A stretch of DNA of 64,000 nt from Micromonospora sp045209745 (lineage in GTDB: Bacteria > Actinomycetota > Actinomycetes > Mycobacteriales > Micromonosporaceae). The stretch spans positions 2,666,001 to 2,730,000 of the forward strand of contig NZ_CP109273.1 of assembly GCF_045209745.1 (NCBI RefSeq). Reading direction: 5' to 3'. The translations under genes were made by a program, and so were the position numbers. Shown in pieces: positions 31,970-40,434 of the stretch; within the stretch, counting starts at the first letter, position 1; each line of letters begins with the position of its first letter. Under the pieces are notes generated by a model that searched no databases, had not been told where the DNA came from, and saw nothing but the letters and a program-made list of their open reading frames with translations.

Positions 31970-33177
31970 CCGGCCGGCCGGAGGACGGCACCCTCGCCGC
32001 CCGGGTACGGCAGCGGATCGCTGCCGCCACCACCCCGGTGACACCGGCGGCGATCGTCTCCGCGGTACGGGCCGAACCCACCGCCGCAGTGCTCGGCGAC
32101 ACCGCCGTGCTGCGGATCGCCGACCGGGTGCACGACGACCTCGTCGGTGCCGGGCCCCTGGCCCCACTGCTCGCTGACCCGGAGGTCACTGACGTCCTGG
32201 TCAACGGGGTTCGGGTCTGGGTCGACCGTGGTTCGGGGCTGCAGCAGGTCGCGGTCCCGGTGGGCTCGGTGGAGGACGTTCGCCGGCTGGCGCAGCGGCT
32301 GATCGCCAGCGCCGGGCGGCGGCTCGACGACGGCTCCCCGTACGCGGACGCCCGGCTCCCCGACGGCACCCGGTTGCACGCCGTGCTGCCGCCGGTGGCG
32401 ACCGAGGGCCCCTATCTGTCCCTGCGGACCTTCCGACACCGGCCCTTCACCCTCGACGAGTTGGTGCGCCACGGGACGGTGCCCCGACCGGTGGCGCCAC
32501 TGCTCGCCGCCGTCGTCGCGGCCCGGCTGGCATACCTGGTGACCGGGGGCACGGGGTCGGGCAAGACGACCCTGCTCAACACGCTCCTGGGGTTGGTGCC
32601 AGCCACCGAGCGGATCGTGCTGGTGGAGGACGCCGCCGAGCTGCATCCGGGGCATCCACACGTGGTGGGGCTCCAGGCGCGTACCGCCAATGTGGAGGGG
32701 ACGGGCGTCGTCAGCCTCGGCGACCTGGTCCGGCAGGCGTTGCGGATGCGACCGGACCGCCTGGTGGTCGGGGAGTGCCGGGGCGGTGAGGTGGTCGACC
32801 TGCTGGCCGCGCTCAACACCGGCCACGACGGGGGCGCCGGCACGCTGCACGCCAACACCCCGTCCGACGTGCCGGCCCGGCTGGAAGCGCTGGGCATGCT
32901 GGGTGGGCTGCCCCGCGCCGCGCTGCACGCCCAGGTAGCCGCCGCTTTGCAGGTGCTGTTCCAGGTGCGCCGTGGCGACCGGGGACGCGTCCTGGAGTCG
33001 GTCTGCCTGCTGCTGCCCGAGGGTCCCGAACGGTTGGTGACCGTGGTGCCCGCCTGGGTACGCGGCCGGGGGCTCGGGCTGGCCGCCCGTGCGCTCGGGG
33101 CGCTACTGCGGGAGCGTGGAGTGGCGGTGCCGCCGATCCTCAGCGAGCCGTGGCCCGGATCGGCAGGCCCGGCATGA
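31966..33177 (+). CDS. tadA: Tad pilus assembly ATPase TadA/CpaF
   Basis: A 403-residue secretion ATPase. The nucleotide-binding domain has Walker A TGGTGSGKTTLLN (about residues 191-203), the Asp box VEDAAELHP, Walker B-region RPDRLVVGECRGGEVVDLL and the His box NTGHDGGAGTLHANTP. An N-terminal domain with VHDDLVGAGPLAPLLADPEV is typical of CpaF. It powers assembly of Flp-type pili at the inner face of the membrane. It is translationally coupled to cpaE (ATGA) and to tadB. Confidence 0.93.
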   Translation: MTGRPEDGTLAARVRQRIAAATTPVTPAAIVSAVRAEPTAAVLGDTAVLRIADRVHDDLVGAGPLAPLLADPEVTDVLVNGVRVWVDRGSGLQQVAVPVGSVEDVRRLAQRLIASAGRRLDDGSPYADARLPDGTRLHAVLPPVATEGPYLSLRTFRHRPFTLDELVRHGTVPRPVAPLLAAVVAARLAYLVTGGTGSGKTTLLNTLLGLVPATERIVLVEDAAELHPGHPHVVGLQARTANVEGTGVVSLGDLVRQALRMRPDRLVVGECRGGEVVDLLAALNTGHDGGAGTLHANTPSDVPARLEALGMLGGLPRAALHAQVAAALQVLFQVRRGDRGRVLESVCLLLPEGPERLVTVVPAWVRGRGLGLAARALGALLRERGVAVPPILSEPWPGSAGPA

Positions 33178-34484
33178 CCGGCGGGACGATGCTGGTCGCG
33201 GCGCTGCTCCTGGTCGCCGCCGCCCTGGTGGCGTGGCCCGTACACAGCATCCGGGTCCGCCGACGTCGCGTGCTCGCGACGGGACGTGAAAGCGGCGGCA
33301 CAGATCCGGATGACGCGCTGGTGGAGTGGATCCGGGAACTCGGTCGCACGCTGGACGGGCCGGTCGACGGGTCCGGCGACGCTCTAACCTCAGATCAAGT
33401 GGTCGGCGTTCCATTCCCGGCGGTAACCGCTGCGGGTGCCAGCGGGAGACGGACGGCGCTCGGCTGGCCCAGCCGGGACGCCACCGGCAGCCCGAGCTGG
33501 CCCGGGGCGACGGGCGGGTCGGTGGGGCCCACGCGTCCGGCGGGCCCGACGCGCCCGCCGATCCGTCGGGATCCCCGGCGACCCGCCGGCATCGCCCGGC
33601 CCGAGGCCACGATCCTGGACGCGCAACGGCGGGGCGGCACATCCCCGGTCGCGATCACGATCGACTGCGAAGCAGTGGAGGCGGACCGTCGGGGCGACGC
33701 CTCAGGCACGGCGACGGCCGATGGACGCGCAGGCGCGGAGGCGGACCGTCGGGGGGACACCTTCGGCGCGGCAACGGCTGAGGGGCGCAGGGATATCGAT
33801 CGCCGTGGCCACCGTTCCGTCGGCCCGGCCGGCATGACGTCCGCTCGGCCGAGCGCGGGTGCTCCGGTGCGCGGCTCGCGGTCGACGGCGCGTGTGCTGC
33901 CGTTGGTCGGCCTGCTGGGAGGCGGTGTCGGTGCCGTGGTCGGCGGCCCGGTGGCTGCGGTCGCGCTGGCCGGGTACGGCACGCTGACCGCGCGCGCCGT
34001 GCTGCGCTGGCGGGTGCACCGGAGCGCTGAGCGATCCCGACGACGTGGGCTGGACCAACTCTGCGGCCTGGCGGCGGACCTTCGGGCCGGCCTGCCTGTC
34101 CCGCACGCGCTCGAGGTCACCGCAGGTGAGCGGGATGGGTCGGACCGGCTGCGCCAGCTGACCTCCGCGGCGGTGCGACTGGCCGACCGGACCGGCGCGC
34201 CGCTGGCGGAACTCGTCGAGCGGATCGAGGCCGACGCTCGGGCGACCGACCGGGGTCTGGCGGCCGCAGCGGCCCAGGCCGCCGGCGCCCGGGCCACGGC
34301 CTGGTTGCTGGCGGCGCTGCCGATCGGCGGGATCGCGCTCGGGTACGGGATAGGCGTCGATCCCGTGGCGGTACTTCTGCACAGCACGGTCGGCGGAGCC
34401 TGTGCGGTTCTCGCGGTCGCCCTGCAGGTCGTGGGCCTTCTCTGGGCTGAACGGCTGGGCGCGGCACCGGGGCGGGCCGGATGA
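33174..34484 (+). CDS. tadB: TadB-like type II secretion F domain protein with variable linker
   Basis: A 436-residue membrane protein. A first helix lies at about 4-22. Residues about 65-220 are a low-complexity Gly/Pro/Arg/Ala-rich linker with a 60-nt duplication in the DNA. The GspF/TadB domain starts around 285 (GLAADLRAGLPVPHALEVTA) and ends with two helices (about 365-385 and 400-425). TadB and TadC form the membrane platform of the pilus machine. Most TadB proteins are shorter; the linker is unusual. ATG 33174 overlaps the tadA stop; the 3' end overlaps tadC. Confidence 0.8.
   Translation: MTGGTMLVAALLLVAAALVAWPVHSIRVRRRRVLATGRESGGTDPDDALVEWIRELGRTLDGPVDGSGDALTSDQVVGVPFPAVTAAGASGRRTALGWPSRDATGSPSWPGATGGSVGPTRPAGPTRPPIRRDPRRPAGIARPEATILDAQRRGGTSPVAITIDCEAVEADRRGDASGTATADGRAGAEADRRGDTFGAATAEGRRDIDRRGHRSVGPAGMTSARPSAGAPVRGSRSTARVLPLVGLLGGGVGAVVGGPVAAVALAGYGTLTARAVLRWRVHRSAERSRRRGLDQLCGLAADLRAGLPVPHALEVTAGERDGSDRLRQLTSAAVRLADRTGAPLAELVERIEADARATDRGLAAAAAQAAGARATAWLLAALPIGGIALGYGIGVDPVAVLLHSTVGGACAVLAVALQVVGLLWAERLGAAPGRAG
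33678..33797 (+). repeat. 60-nt imperfect tandem duplication in tadB linker
   Basis: Two units of 60 nt beginning gaggcggaccgtcgggg at 33678 and 33738 encode EADRRGDASGTATADGRAGA and a diverged copy. In-frame duplication explains part of the extra linker length. Confidence 0.8.
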
Positions 34485-35173
34485 AGTCCCAGGGCCTGGC
34501 GAGCCAACGCAGCTCAGCCATCCGGCGCAGCTCAGCGAGCCGGCGCAGCTCAGTAAGCCGACGCAGCTCAGCCATTCGGCGACCGGACGCGATCCGGATC
34601 GCCGCGGCGTTGGGCGGTCTCGCCGTGGCCGTGGTCGTCGAGGGCTGGCTTGGGCTGCTCGGTGCGGTCCCGGCCGCATTCCTGCTGGATCTCCTGTTGC
34701 GGCGGATCGAGTCGCCGAGCGTGCGTAAGCGGCGGCTCCAGGAGGCCGCCGACCTGCCACTCGCCGTCGACCTTCTGGCTGCGGCGATGCGGGCGGGTGC
34801 TCCGGTGGATCGTTCGGTGCTGGCCGTCGCCGAAGCGTTGGACGGGCCGCTCGCCGGCCGGTTGGCCCGAGTCGGCCGCACGCTGCTCCTCGGCGGTGGC
34901 CCGGCGGAGGCGTGGTCCGCGCTGGACGGGGTGCCCGGCGCGGAGCGCCTGACCGCGGCGGCGTTGCGTTCGGCCAACAGTGGTGCCGCCCTGGCCGGTG
35001 CACTGACCCGGCTCGCCGATGACCTACGTGCCGACCGGGCCACCGCTGCCGAGGCGTCGGCTCGTCGGGCCGGCGTGCTCATCGTCCTGCCGCTGGGGCT
35101 CTGCTTCCTGCCGGCGTTCATTCTCGCCGGCCTGGTGCCGGTGATCGTCGCCGTTCTCGGCGACGTGCTCTGA
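34481..35173 (+). CDS. tadC: TadC-like type II secretion F domain protein
   Basis: A 230-residue membrane protein. Residues 8-36 are a Ser/Arg repeat tail (four copies of S-S-x-x-R-R). The GspF-type domain follows, with helices at about 38-72, the conserved LPLAVDLLAAAMRAGAPVDR stretch, and a C-terminal pair of helices (about 185-228). It partners TadB in the pilus platform. ATG 34481 overlaps the tadB stop by 4 nt. The basic repeated N-terminus is not usual for TadC; a later start would remove it, but there is no better start codon with a ribosome-binding site. Confidence 0.82.
   Translation: MKSQGLASQRSSAIRRSSASRRSSVSRRSSAIRRPDAIRIAAALGGLAVAVVVEGWLGLLGAVPAAFLLDLLLRRIESPSVRKRRLQEAADLPLAVDLLAAAMRAGAPVDRSVLAVAEALDGPLAGRLARVGRTLLLGGGPAEAWSALDGVPGAERLTAAALRSANSGAALAGALTRLADDLRADRATAAEASARRAGVLIVLPLGLCFLPAFILAGLVPVIVAVLGDVL
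34509..34580 (+). repeat. Four 18-nt tandem repeats encoding S-S-x-x-R-R
   Basis: Units of 18 nt of the type cgcagctcagccatccgg occur four times with few changes near the tadC 5' end. The encoded tail is strongly basic and cytoplasmic. Confidence 0.88.
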
Positions 35174-35195
35174 CCCATCGAGAAGGGAAACAGCC

Positions 35196-35363
35196 ATGCG
35201 CAAACTCTTCGCACGCCTGCGCGGTGACGCCGGAATGAACACGGCCGAGTACGCCGTCGGCACGCTCGCCGCAGTCGCCTTCGCCGGAATCCTGTTGAAG
35301 GTGCTGACCTCCGGCAACGTCCAGTCGGCACTGACCGCCGTCATCGACCGGGCACTGAAGTGA
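35196..35363 (+). CDS. Flp-type pilin (DUF4244 family)
   Basis: A 55-residue pilin precursor, MRKLFARLRGDAGMNTAEYA.. ending IDRALK. A short basic leader ends at Gly, followed by M-N-T-A-E-Y and one hydrophobic helix (about 18-37), the prepilin layout with Glu19 near the cleavage site. This is the structural subunit moved by the TadABC machine. AGAAGGG precedes the ATG. The stop overlaps the GTG of the tadE gene. A prepilin peptidase gene is not in the window. Confidence 0.9.
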   Translation: MRKLFARLRGDAGMNTAEYAVGTLAAVAFAGILLKVLTSGNVQSALTAVIDRALK

Positions 35364-35818
35364 TCGGGCGCCGGCAGGCCGGCCGCGATCCGAGGTCTGG
35401 CGCTCCTGGTCGGCCGGCTGGCGACGGGTGGAGATTCCGCGCTGTCGAACGCGCTGCCGGCGGGGACCGAGGGTCGTTCACCGCCGAACTGGCGGCCGGC
35501 CTGCCGGCGCTGCTCCTGCTCCTGCTGGCCGGCCTGACCGCGGTCAACGCCGTCAGCGCACAGGCGAGCTGCCTGCACGCGGCCCGGGAGGCGGCGTTGG
35601 CCGCCGCCCGGGGTGCCGACGGCAGCGCGGAAGGCGGGCGCGCGGCGCCGCCGGGGGCGGAGGTGTCGGTGTCCGTCGACGGCGACCGGGTGCAGACGAC
35701 GGTACGCGCGCCCGTCCGCACGCTGGGCGGCCGACTACCGCGGATCACCGTGGTCGCCACCGCCGTCGCAGCCGTGGAACCGGGCTCTGGCGGGGGAGTT
35801 GGTAGTGCGACGAACTGA
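35360..35818 (+). CDS. tadE: TadE-like minor pilin
   Basis: A 152-residue protein with an Arg/Gly-rich N-terminus, then DRGSFTAELAAGLPALLLLLLAGL. The Glu after the start of the hydrophobic helix (about residues 40-66) is the TadE pseudopilin hallmark. The rest is a small extracellular domain (VSVSVDGDRVQTTVRAPV). Translation starts at GTG 35360, coupled to the pilin stop. It overlaps the next gene. Confidence 0.85.
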   Translation: MIGRRQAGRDPRSGAPGRPAGDGWRFRAVERAAGGDRGSFTAELAAGLPALLLLLLAGLTAVNAVSAQASCLHAAREAALAAARGADGSAEGGRAAPPGAEVSVSVDGDRVQTTVRAPVRTLGGRLPRITVVATAVAAVEPGSGGGVGSATN

Positions 35819-36224
35819 TGGTCGGTCACTCCGCTTCGGCAACAGACCGAACGCCGAGCGGCACGATGATGATCGGCCGGACGCGGAACGGGGTGGTGCG
35901 ACGATCCTGCTGTTGGCGATAGGGCTGGTCTTCGTGCTGTTCGGGACGTACGCCGCCGCCATCGTCGCAGTCGGGATGGCAGGTCAGCGGGCGGCGGTGG
36001 CAGCCGATCTCGGCGCGCTGGCCGGGGCCGCCCGGGCACTCGACGGCCAACCGACGGCCTGCGCGTCCGCTGCCGACATCACCAGCCGCAACGGTGGTCG
36101 GCTGGTCGGCTGTCGCCTCGACGGACTGGACCTGCTGGTGACCGTCGAGGTGGCGTTCACACCACTTCCCGGGCTGACCCGGGTCGTCTCGTCAACGGCC
36201 CGCGCCGGCCCGGTTCGCGACTGA
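35805..36224 (+). CDS. TadE/TadG-like secreted protein, last gene of the Tad operon
   Basis: A 139-residue protein with DAERGGATILLLAIGLVFVL, a TadG/TadE-like pilin-type N-terminal helix (about residues 28-52), and a short extracytoplasmic domain with two Cys (TACASAAD and LVGCRLDG). GTG 35805 has GGGGGAG upstream and overlaps tadE by 14 nt. It closes the seven-gene Tad/Flp operon. It corresponds to the last gene of the mycobacterial cluster by order. Confidence 0.8.
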   Translation: MRRTDGRSLRFGNRPNAERHDDDRPDAERGGATILLLAIGLVFVLFGTYAAAIVAVGMAGQRAAVAADLGALAGAARALDGQPTACASAADITSRNGGRLVGCRLDGLDLLVTVEVAFTPLPGLTRVVSSTARAGPVRD

Positions 36225-36353
36225 GCGAGACGGGGTCCGTCGGTGCGGGGTCGATGAGCGCGCTGTGGAGCTGAATCGGTTGCGATATCAGGCGGCGCGA
36301 TGCGTTTACGACATCAGTTCGATAGGGGCGCCCGACCCCATCCGGGCCTCCCG

Positions 36354-36413
36354 CCCGGGAGTCGAGCACTCGACGGCCTGCGGCCCGGGAGTCGAGCACT
36401 CGACGGCTTGCCG
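36354..36413 (+). repeat. Two 30-nt tandem repeats in the gap after the Tad operon
   Basis: cccgggagtcgagcactcga occurs twice with a 30-nt period (36354 and 36384); each unit contains the palindrome gtcgagcactcgac. A third, diverged unit follows. The gap 36225-36516 holds only this repeat and GC-rich sequence; no gene or U-tract terminator is seen, though the palindromes may serve as one. Confidence 0.8.
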
Positions 36414-36516
36414 GCCGGGACCAAGCCAGCCACCGACGGCCTGCTGGCCGGGACCAGGCCCAGGGCCATGTCCCGGCAAGCGGCCGAGGAGCGGGCGGCC
36501 GGTGAGGCCGGGTGGG

Positions 36517-37095
36517 TCAGCGGGACTGGAGCGCGTCGAGGGCGACGGCCATCGCGATGACCAGGCGGCGATCGATCTGCGGGTTCTGCACCTCGACGAT
36601 GTACTTGTCGCGCAGGCCCCACTTCTTGACCACGGTGAAGACCGGTTGGCCGCCAGCGGTGAAGTCGAAGTGGTACGGCAGCCAGGACAGCGAGTCGACG
36701 AACCGGCGGAGCAGCGCCACCGGCATGCTGCGCTCCTGGCCCGTCACCTGCGGCAGGCCGGCCTGCTCGACGTGCCAGGTGGAGCGGAGCAGCGACTGGG
36801 CGAAGTCCTTGCGGAACAAGCCGATCGGGTTGCCGGCCGCGTCGGTGACGTCGTACGTGGCGCCGAGGTCGATGCGCTGGCGGGCCTTGAACCCGAGCAG
36901 GGGCTGCTGCTTGGAGTCGTCCGTGTAGATCGTCACCTGCTCCTTGAAGGCGAGCCGCTTCTGCTGCGCGAATGCCAGCAGCTCACCCTCGGTGCCGTCC
37001 GGGGAAACCGTCCGAACCTCGTACTGGTTGACCATCATGCGCAGTCGCTGGCGAACGTAGAACTGCTGCTGGTTCTGCAGATTGTCGAGCTGCAT
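36517..37095 (-). CDS. LURP-one-related/scramblase-fold protein
   Basis: A 192-residue soluble protein (MQLDNLQNQQQFYVRQRLRM..) with the Tubby/LURP-one fold pattern: alternating strands such as YEVRTVSPDGTEGELLAFAQ, a central ARQRIDLGATYDVTDAAGNP (the 'D..G...G' turn) and WHVEQ. Length fits the family. Such proteins bind membranes or phospholipids in some organisms; the bacterial role is not known. GAGGAG 5 nt before the ATG at 37095 supports the start. It is followed on the reverse strand by nothing before the Tad operon end. Confidence 0.8.
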   Translation of the reverse strand: MQLDNLQNQQQFYVRQRLRMMVNQYEVRTVSPDGTEGELLAFAQQKRLAFKEQVTIYTDDSKQQPLLGFKARQRIDLGATYDVTDAAGNPIGLFRKDFAQSLLRSTWHVEQAGLPQVTGQERSMPVALLRRFVDSLSWLPYHFDFTAGGQPVFTVVKKWGLRDKYIVEVQNPQIDRRLVIAMAVALDALQSR

Positions 37096-37199
37096 TCAAA
37101 CTCCTCAGGGGTTGGTCCGCCGGAGTCTCGCACAGCCCGCCAACCCCTGCGTTCCTGCCCGCAGATCAGTGGCGCCTGTGCCGGATCGGGGAGAAGACG

Positions 37200-37406
37200 T
37201 CAGCGACCGTCGGCTGTTGCGGCCCGCAGCGCCCAGCCGTTGAGGACCTGGTGGATGTCGCGCAGTCGTTCGTTGATCTGCTCCAGCCGTTCCGCCTGGG
37301 CCAGAGCAGCCAGCGCGGACCCGAGCGCGATCTGCTGGTCCAGGGTGAGTTGTTCCTGGTCGATGGTGTAGAGCAGGTCGACGGTCTCGGCGATGGTGTC
37401 GGCCAC
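37200..37406 (-). CDS. Small helical hypothetical protein
   Basis: A 68-residue helical protein (VADTIAETVDLLYTIDQEQL..) rich in Leu, Gln, Glu and Ala with a heptad-like pattern, ending NGWALRAATADGR. GAGGAGGAG upstream of GTG 37406 is a strong ribosome-binding site. No recognised domain. It lies between the helicase gene and the LURP gene on the same strand and may share a transcript with the latter. Confidence 0.7.
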   Translation of the reverse strand: MADTIAETVDLLYTIDQEQLTLDQQIALGSALAALAQAERLEQINERLRDIHQVLNGWALRAATADGR

Positions 37407-37507
37407 GGCTCCTCCTCGGGTCGCGGGGGTGAACGGCAGGACAGGCATCGATGGAAGCGCTCCCACATCATTGTGCCCCGCGTCGGGCGGATTCATGCAA
37501 CCCGGAC

Positions 37508-39946
37508 TCAGGCGGGCAGGTTCGCCAACACCACGTCGAGCACCCGGATCGCGTCCGGCTTGGAGAGCGGGTTGTTGCCGTTGCCGCACTTCGGGGACTG
37601 CACGCAGGACGGGCAGCCGGCCTCGCAGCCGCACTCGGCGATCGCGTCCCGGGTGGCCCGCAGCCACGCCGACGCCGTCCCGTACGCCCGCTCGGCGAAC
37701 CCGGCGCCGCCCGGGTGCCCGTCGTAGACGAAGACGGTCGGCGCCTCGGTGTCCGGGTGAACCGCAGTGGAGAGCCCGCCGATGTCCCACCGGTCGCAGG
37801 TGGCCATCAGCGGCAGCAGACCGATCGCGGCGTGTTCGGCGGCGTGCAACGCGCCCGGCACGTCGGCCGACTGGACTCCGGCAAGAGCCAACGACTGCGG
37901 CGACAGGGTGAACCAGACCGCCACCGTGCGCAGTTCCCGGGTGGGCAGGTCGAGCGGTCGGGTGTCGATCACCTCGCCGGTGGCGATCCGCCGCCGCTGG
38001 TACGACACCACCTGACTGGTCACGTCCACCTCGCCGAGGAACATGCCGACCGGACCGGCGTCCACGTAGGAGCGCACCGACACCACGGACAGATCGGTGA
38101 CGTCGCGAGCATGGGTGGACCAGTCCGGCTCCTCGGCGTGCACCAACGCGCAACCGTCGGCGAGGTCGAGCTCGTCGACCACGTACGAGACTCCCTGGTG
38201 CAGATGGACCGCGCCGGAGTGGAGCAGGAAATGCGAGGAGCCGCCGTCGACCGTGCCGAGCAGCCGGCCGGTCGACGACTCCACCACGCAGACCGGGGCA
38301 CCGCCCTGGCCGCGCAGGTCCACCTCGGGCCGCTCCCGGTGTCGCCAGTACCAACCAGTGGGCCGCTGCCGCAGCGCCCCGGCCGCCACCAGCTCGTCGA
38401 CCGCCTCCTTCGCCCCGTCACCGAAGAGTGCCAGGTCGGCCGGGGTGAGCGGCGCCTCGACCGCGGCGCAGGCGAGTTGCGGTGCCAGCACGTACGGGTT
38501 GGTCGGGTCGAGCACCGTCGCCTCCACCGGCGCGCCGAAGATCGCCTCCGGGTGGTGCACCAGGTAGGTGTCCAGTGGGTCGTCCCGGGCCACCAGCACC
38601 GCGAGGGCCTCCTGCCCGGAGCGTCCGGCGCGGCCCGCCTGCTGCCACAGTGACGCCCGGGTGCCCGGGTAGCCGCAGATCAGCACCGCGTCCAGCCCGA
38701 CCAGGTCCACGCCCAGCTCCAGCGCGTTGGTGGAGGCCAGGCCGAGCAGGTCGCCGTGCAGCAGCGCCCGTTCCAGTTCGCGCCGCTCCTCGCGCAGGTA
38801 GCCGCCCCGGTAGGCGGCCACCCGGTCGCCGAGCCCGGGCACCGCGTCGTCCAGCGCCCGGCGCGCACTGGCCGCCACGACCTCGGCGCCCTTGCGGGAG
38901 CGGACGAACGCGAGTGTGCGTACTCCCTCGGCGACCGTGTCGGCGAGCAGGTCCGCGGTCTCGCGCAGCGCCGACCGGCGGACCTGGATGAGGTCCGTCG
39001 CGCCGTCGTGCCCGCCCGTCGCCTGTGCGGGCACCGCCGAGGACGCCGAGGAGTCGGGTGGCAGCAGCGGCGGCTCCCAGAGTGCGAAGGTCACCCCGCC
39101 GCGCGGTGACGCGTCCTCGGTGACCGCCGTCACCGGCAGGCCGGTCAGCCGTCCGGCCGCGGTCGCCGGATCACCGGAGGTCGCCGAGGCGAGTACGAAC
39201 ACCGGGGTGGCACCGAACCGGGCGCATTGCCGGCGCAGCCGACGCAGTACGTGGGCCACGTGCGAGCCGAACACCCCTCGGTAGGTGTGGCACTCGTCGA
39301 TCACCACATACGCGAGTCGGCGCAGGAAACCGGACCATTGGGCATGCCCGGGCAGGACGCCGTGGTGCAGCATGTCGGGGTTGGTCAACACGAACCGGGA
39401 GTGCCGGCGGATCCACTCCCGCTCGGCGCGCGGAGTGTCCCCGTCATAGCAGGCTGGGCGGACTCCCTCCAGCTCCAGCGCGGCGACGGACCGCAGCTGG
39501 TCGGCGGCGAGCGCCTTGGTCGGCGCCAGATAGAGCACGGTGGCCCGGGGGTCGGCGAGCAGGGTGGCCAGCGCCGGGAGCTGGTACGCCAATGACTTGC
39601 CGGACGCGGTGCCGGTGGCGACCACCACGTGCTCGCCCTCGTACGCCAGGTTGGCCGCCTCGGCCTGGTGCTGCCAGGGCGCGACCACGCCGCGCCGGGT
39701 GAACGCCGCGCGCAACTCCACCGGCGCCCACGACGGCCATGGCGCGGGCACCCCGGCGCGGGCCGGCACCCGCTCGACGTGGGTGACCGGGTCGCCGGCG
39801 CTCCGGGCACGCAGCCGGCGCAGCAGGTCGGCCGGCGATGGCCCGGGGTCGGGACCAGCGGATACGGTGGCCGCGGACGACGACTCCAGGTCGTGGCGCG
39901 GCGTAGGACGCGCCGAGCTGAAGTCGTTGGAGGTCACGCCCTGCAC
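37508..39946 (-). CDS. DEAD/DEAH-box helicase with C-terminal DUF1998/Cys cluster
   Basis: An 812-residue helicase. Motif I is VVATGTASGKSLAYQLPAL, motif Ia LYLAPTKALAADQL, motif II VVIDECHTYRGVFG (DECH), motif III VLASATSGDP, motif VI QQAGRAGRSGQEALAV. The C-terminus has a Cys cluster, ECGCEAGCPSCVQSPKCGNG, which binds zinc or an Fe-S centre in related YprA/MrfA-type helicases. MrfA in Bacillus acts in repair of mitomycin C damage, so a DNA-repair role is likely. It is divergent from bldG, an order conserved in Streptomyces and Mycobacterium. The start at GTG 39946 is the first in frame; VTSNDF a few codons later is an alternative. Confidence 0.9.
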   Translation of the reverse strand: MQGVTSNDFSSARPTPRHDLESSSAATVSAGPDPGPSPADLLRRLRARSAGDPVTHVERVPARAGVPAPWPSWAPVELRAAFTRRGVVAPWQHQAEAANLAYEGEHVVVATGTASGKSLAYQLPALATLLADPRATVLYLAPTKALAADQLRSVAALELEGVRPACYDGDTPRAEREWIRRHSRFVLTNPDMLHHGVLPGHAQWSGFLRRLAYVVIDECHTYRGVFGSHVAHVLRRLRRQCARFGATPVFVLASATSGDPATAAGRLTGLPVTAVTEDASPRGGVTFALWEPPLLPPDSSASSAVPAQATGGHDGATDLIQVRRSALRETADLLADTVAEGVRTLAFVRSRKGAEVVAASARRALDDAVPGLGDRVAAYRGGYLREERRELERALLHGDLLGLASTNALELGVDLVGLDAVLICGYPGTRASLWQQAGRAGRSGQEALAVLVARDDPLDTYLVHHPEAIFGAPVEATVLDPTNPYVLAPQLACAAVEAPLTPADLALFGDGAKEAVDELVAAGALRQRPTGWYWRHRERPEVDLRGQGGAPVCVVESSTGRLLGTVDGGSSHFLLHSGAVHLHQGVSYVVDELDLADGCALVHAEEPDWSTHARDVTDLSVVSVRSYVDAGPVGMFLGEVDVTSQVVSYQRRRIATGEVIDTRPLDLPTRELRTVAVWFTLSPQSLALAGVQSADVPGALHAAEHAAIGLLPLMATCDRWDIGGLSTAVHPDTEAPTVFVYDGHPGGAGFAERAYGTASAWLRATRDAIAECGCEAGCPSCVQSPKCGNGNNPLSKPDAIRVLDVVLANLPA

Positions 39947-40077
39947 TCTCGCACTGGTGTTCGGAGATGAAAAGTCGGGCCGGGGGGTATAGGGAAGCCG
40001 CCGCCGGTGACCGCAGGGTGTCCCGGCGGTAGTGGTTAGATGCCCACGAGAGTTTACGGCTCTGGCGAGGAGGACCG

Positions 40078-40434
40078 ATGGAGCTGTTGCTGGCGACCCG
40101 CACCGTGGGCGAGCACACGGTGCTCGAGGTTGGTGGTGAGGTGGACGTCTACACCGCGCCCCGGCTGCGCGAACGGCTCCTCGAACTGATTGACGGTGGC
40201 GCCCGTCACGTGGTGGTCGACCTCGGTCGGGTGGATTTCCTCGACTCCACCGGGTTGGGCGTGCTGGTCGGCGCGCTCAAGCGGCTCCGCGCGGCCGGCG
40301 GTTCGTTCGCCCTGGTCTGCGACAAGGAGCCACTGCTCAAGATCTTTCGGATCACCGCACTGGACCAGGTGTTTCCGTTGCACCCGACGGTCGACGCGGC
40401 GATCAGCGCCGACTCGGCGGGCGCCGGCGCGTGA
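40078..40434 (+). CDS. bldG: Anti-sigma factor antagonist BldG (STAS domain)
   Basis: A 118-residue STAS protein closely resembling BldG: VEVDVYTAPRLRERL-like start and VDFLDSTGLGVLVGALKRLR with the phosphorylated Ser57, then LKIFRITALDQVFPLH. BldG controls differentiation and antibiotic production in Streptomyces by binding anti-sigma factors. The stop overlaps the start of the partner gene, as in the known bldG locus, so the pair is one operon. GGCGAGGAGG upstream of the ATG is a strong ribosome-binding site. Confidence 0.93.
   Translation: MELLLATRTVGEHTVLEVGGEVDVYTAPRLRERLLELIDGGARHVVVDLGRVDFLDSTGLGVLVGALKRLRAAGGSFALVCDKEPLLKIFRITALDQVFPLHPTVDAAISADSAGAGA

Noticed and set aside
36265..37371. 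Forward frame of 368 codons across the LURP gene
   Set aside because: Runs through the 30-nt repeat and the antisense of a good gene; no start signal or domain.
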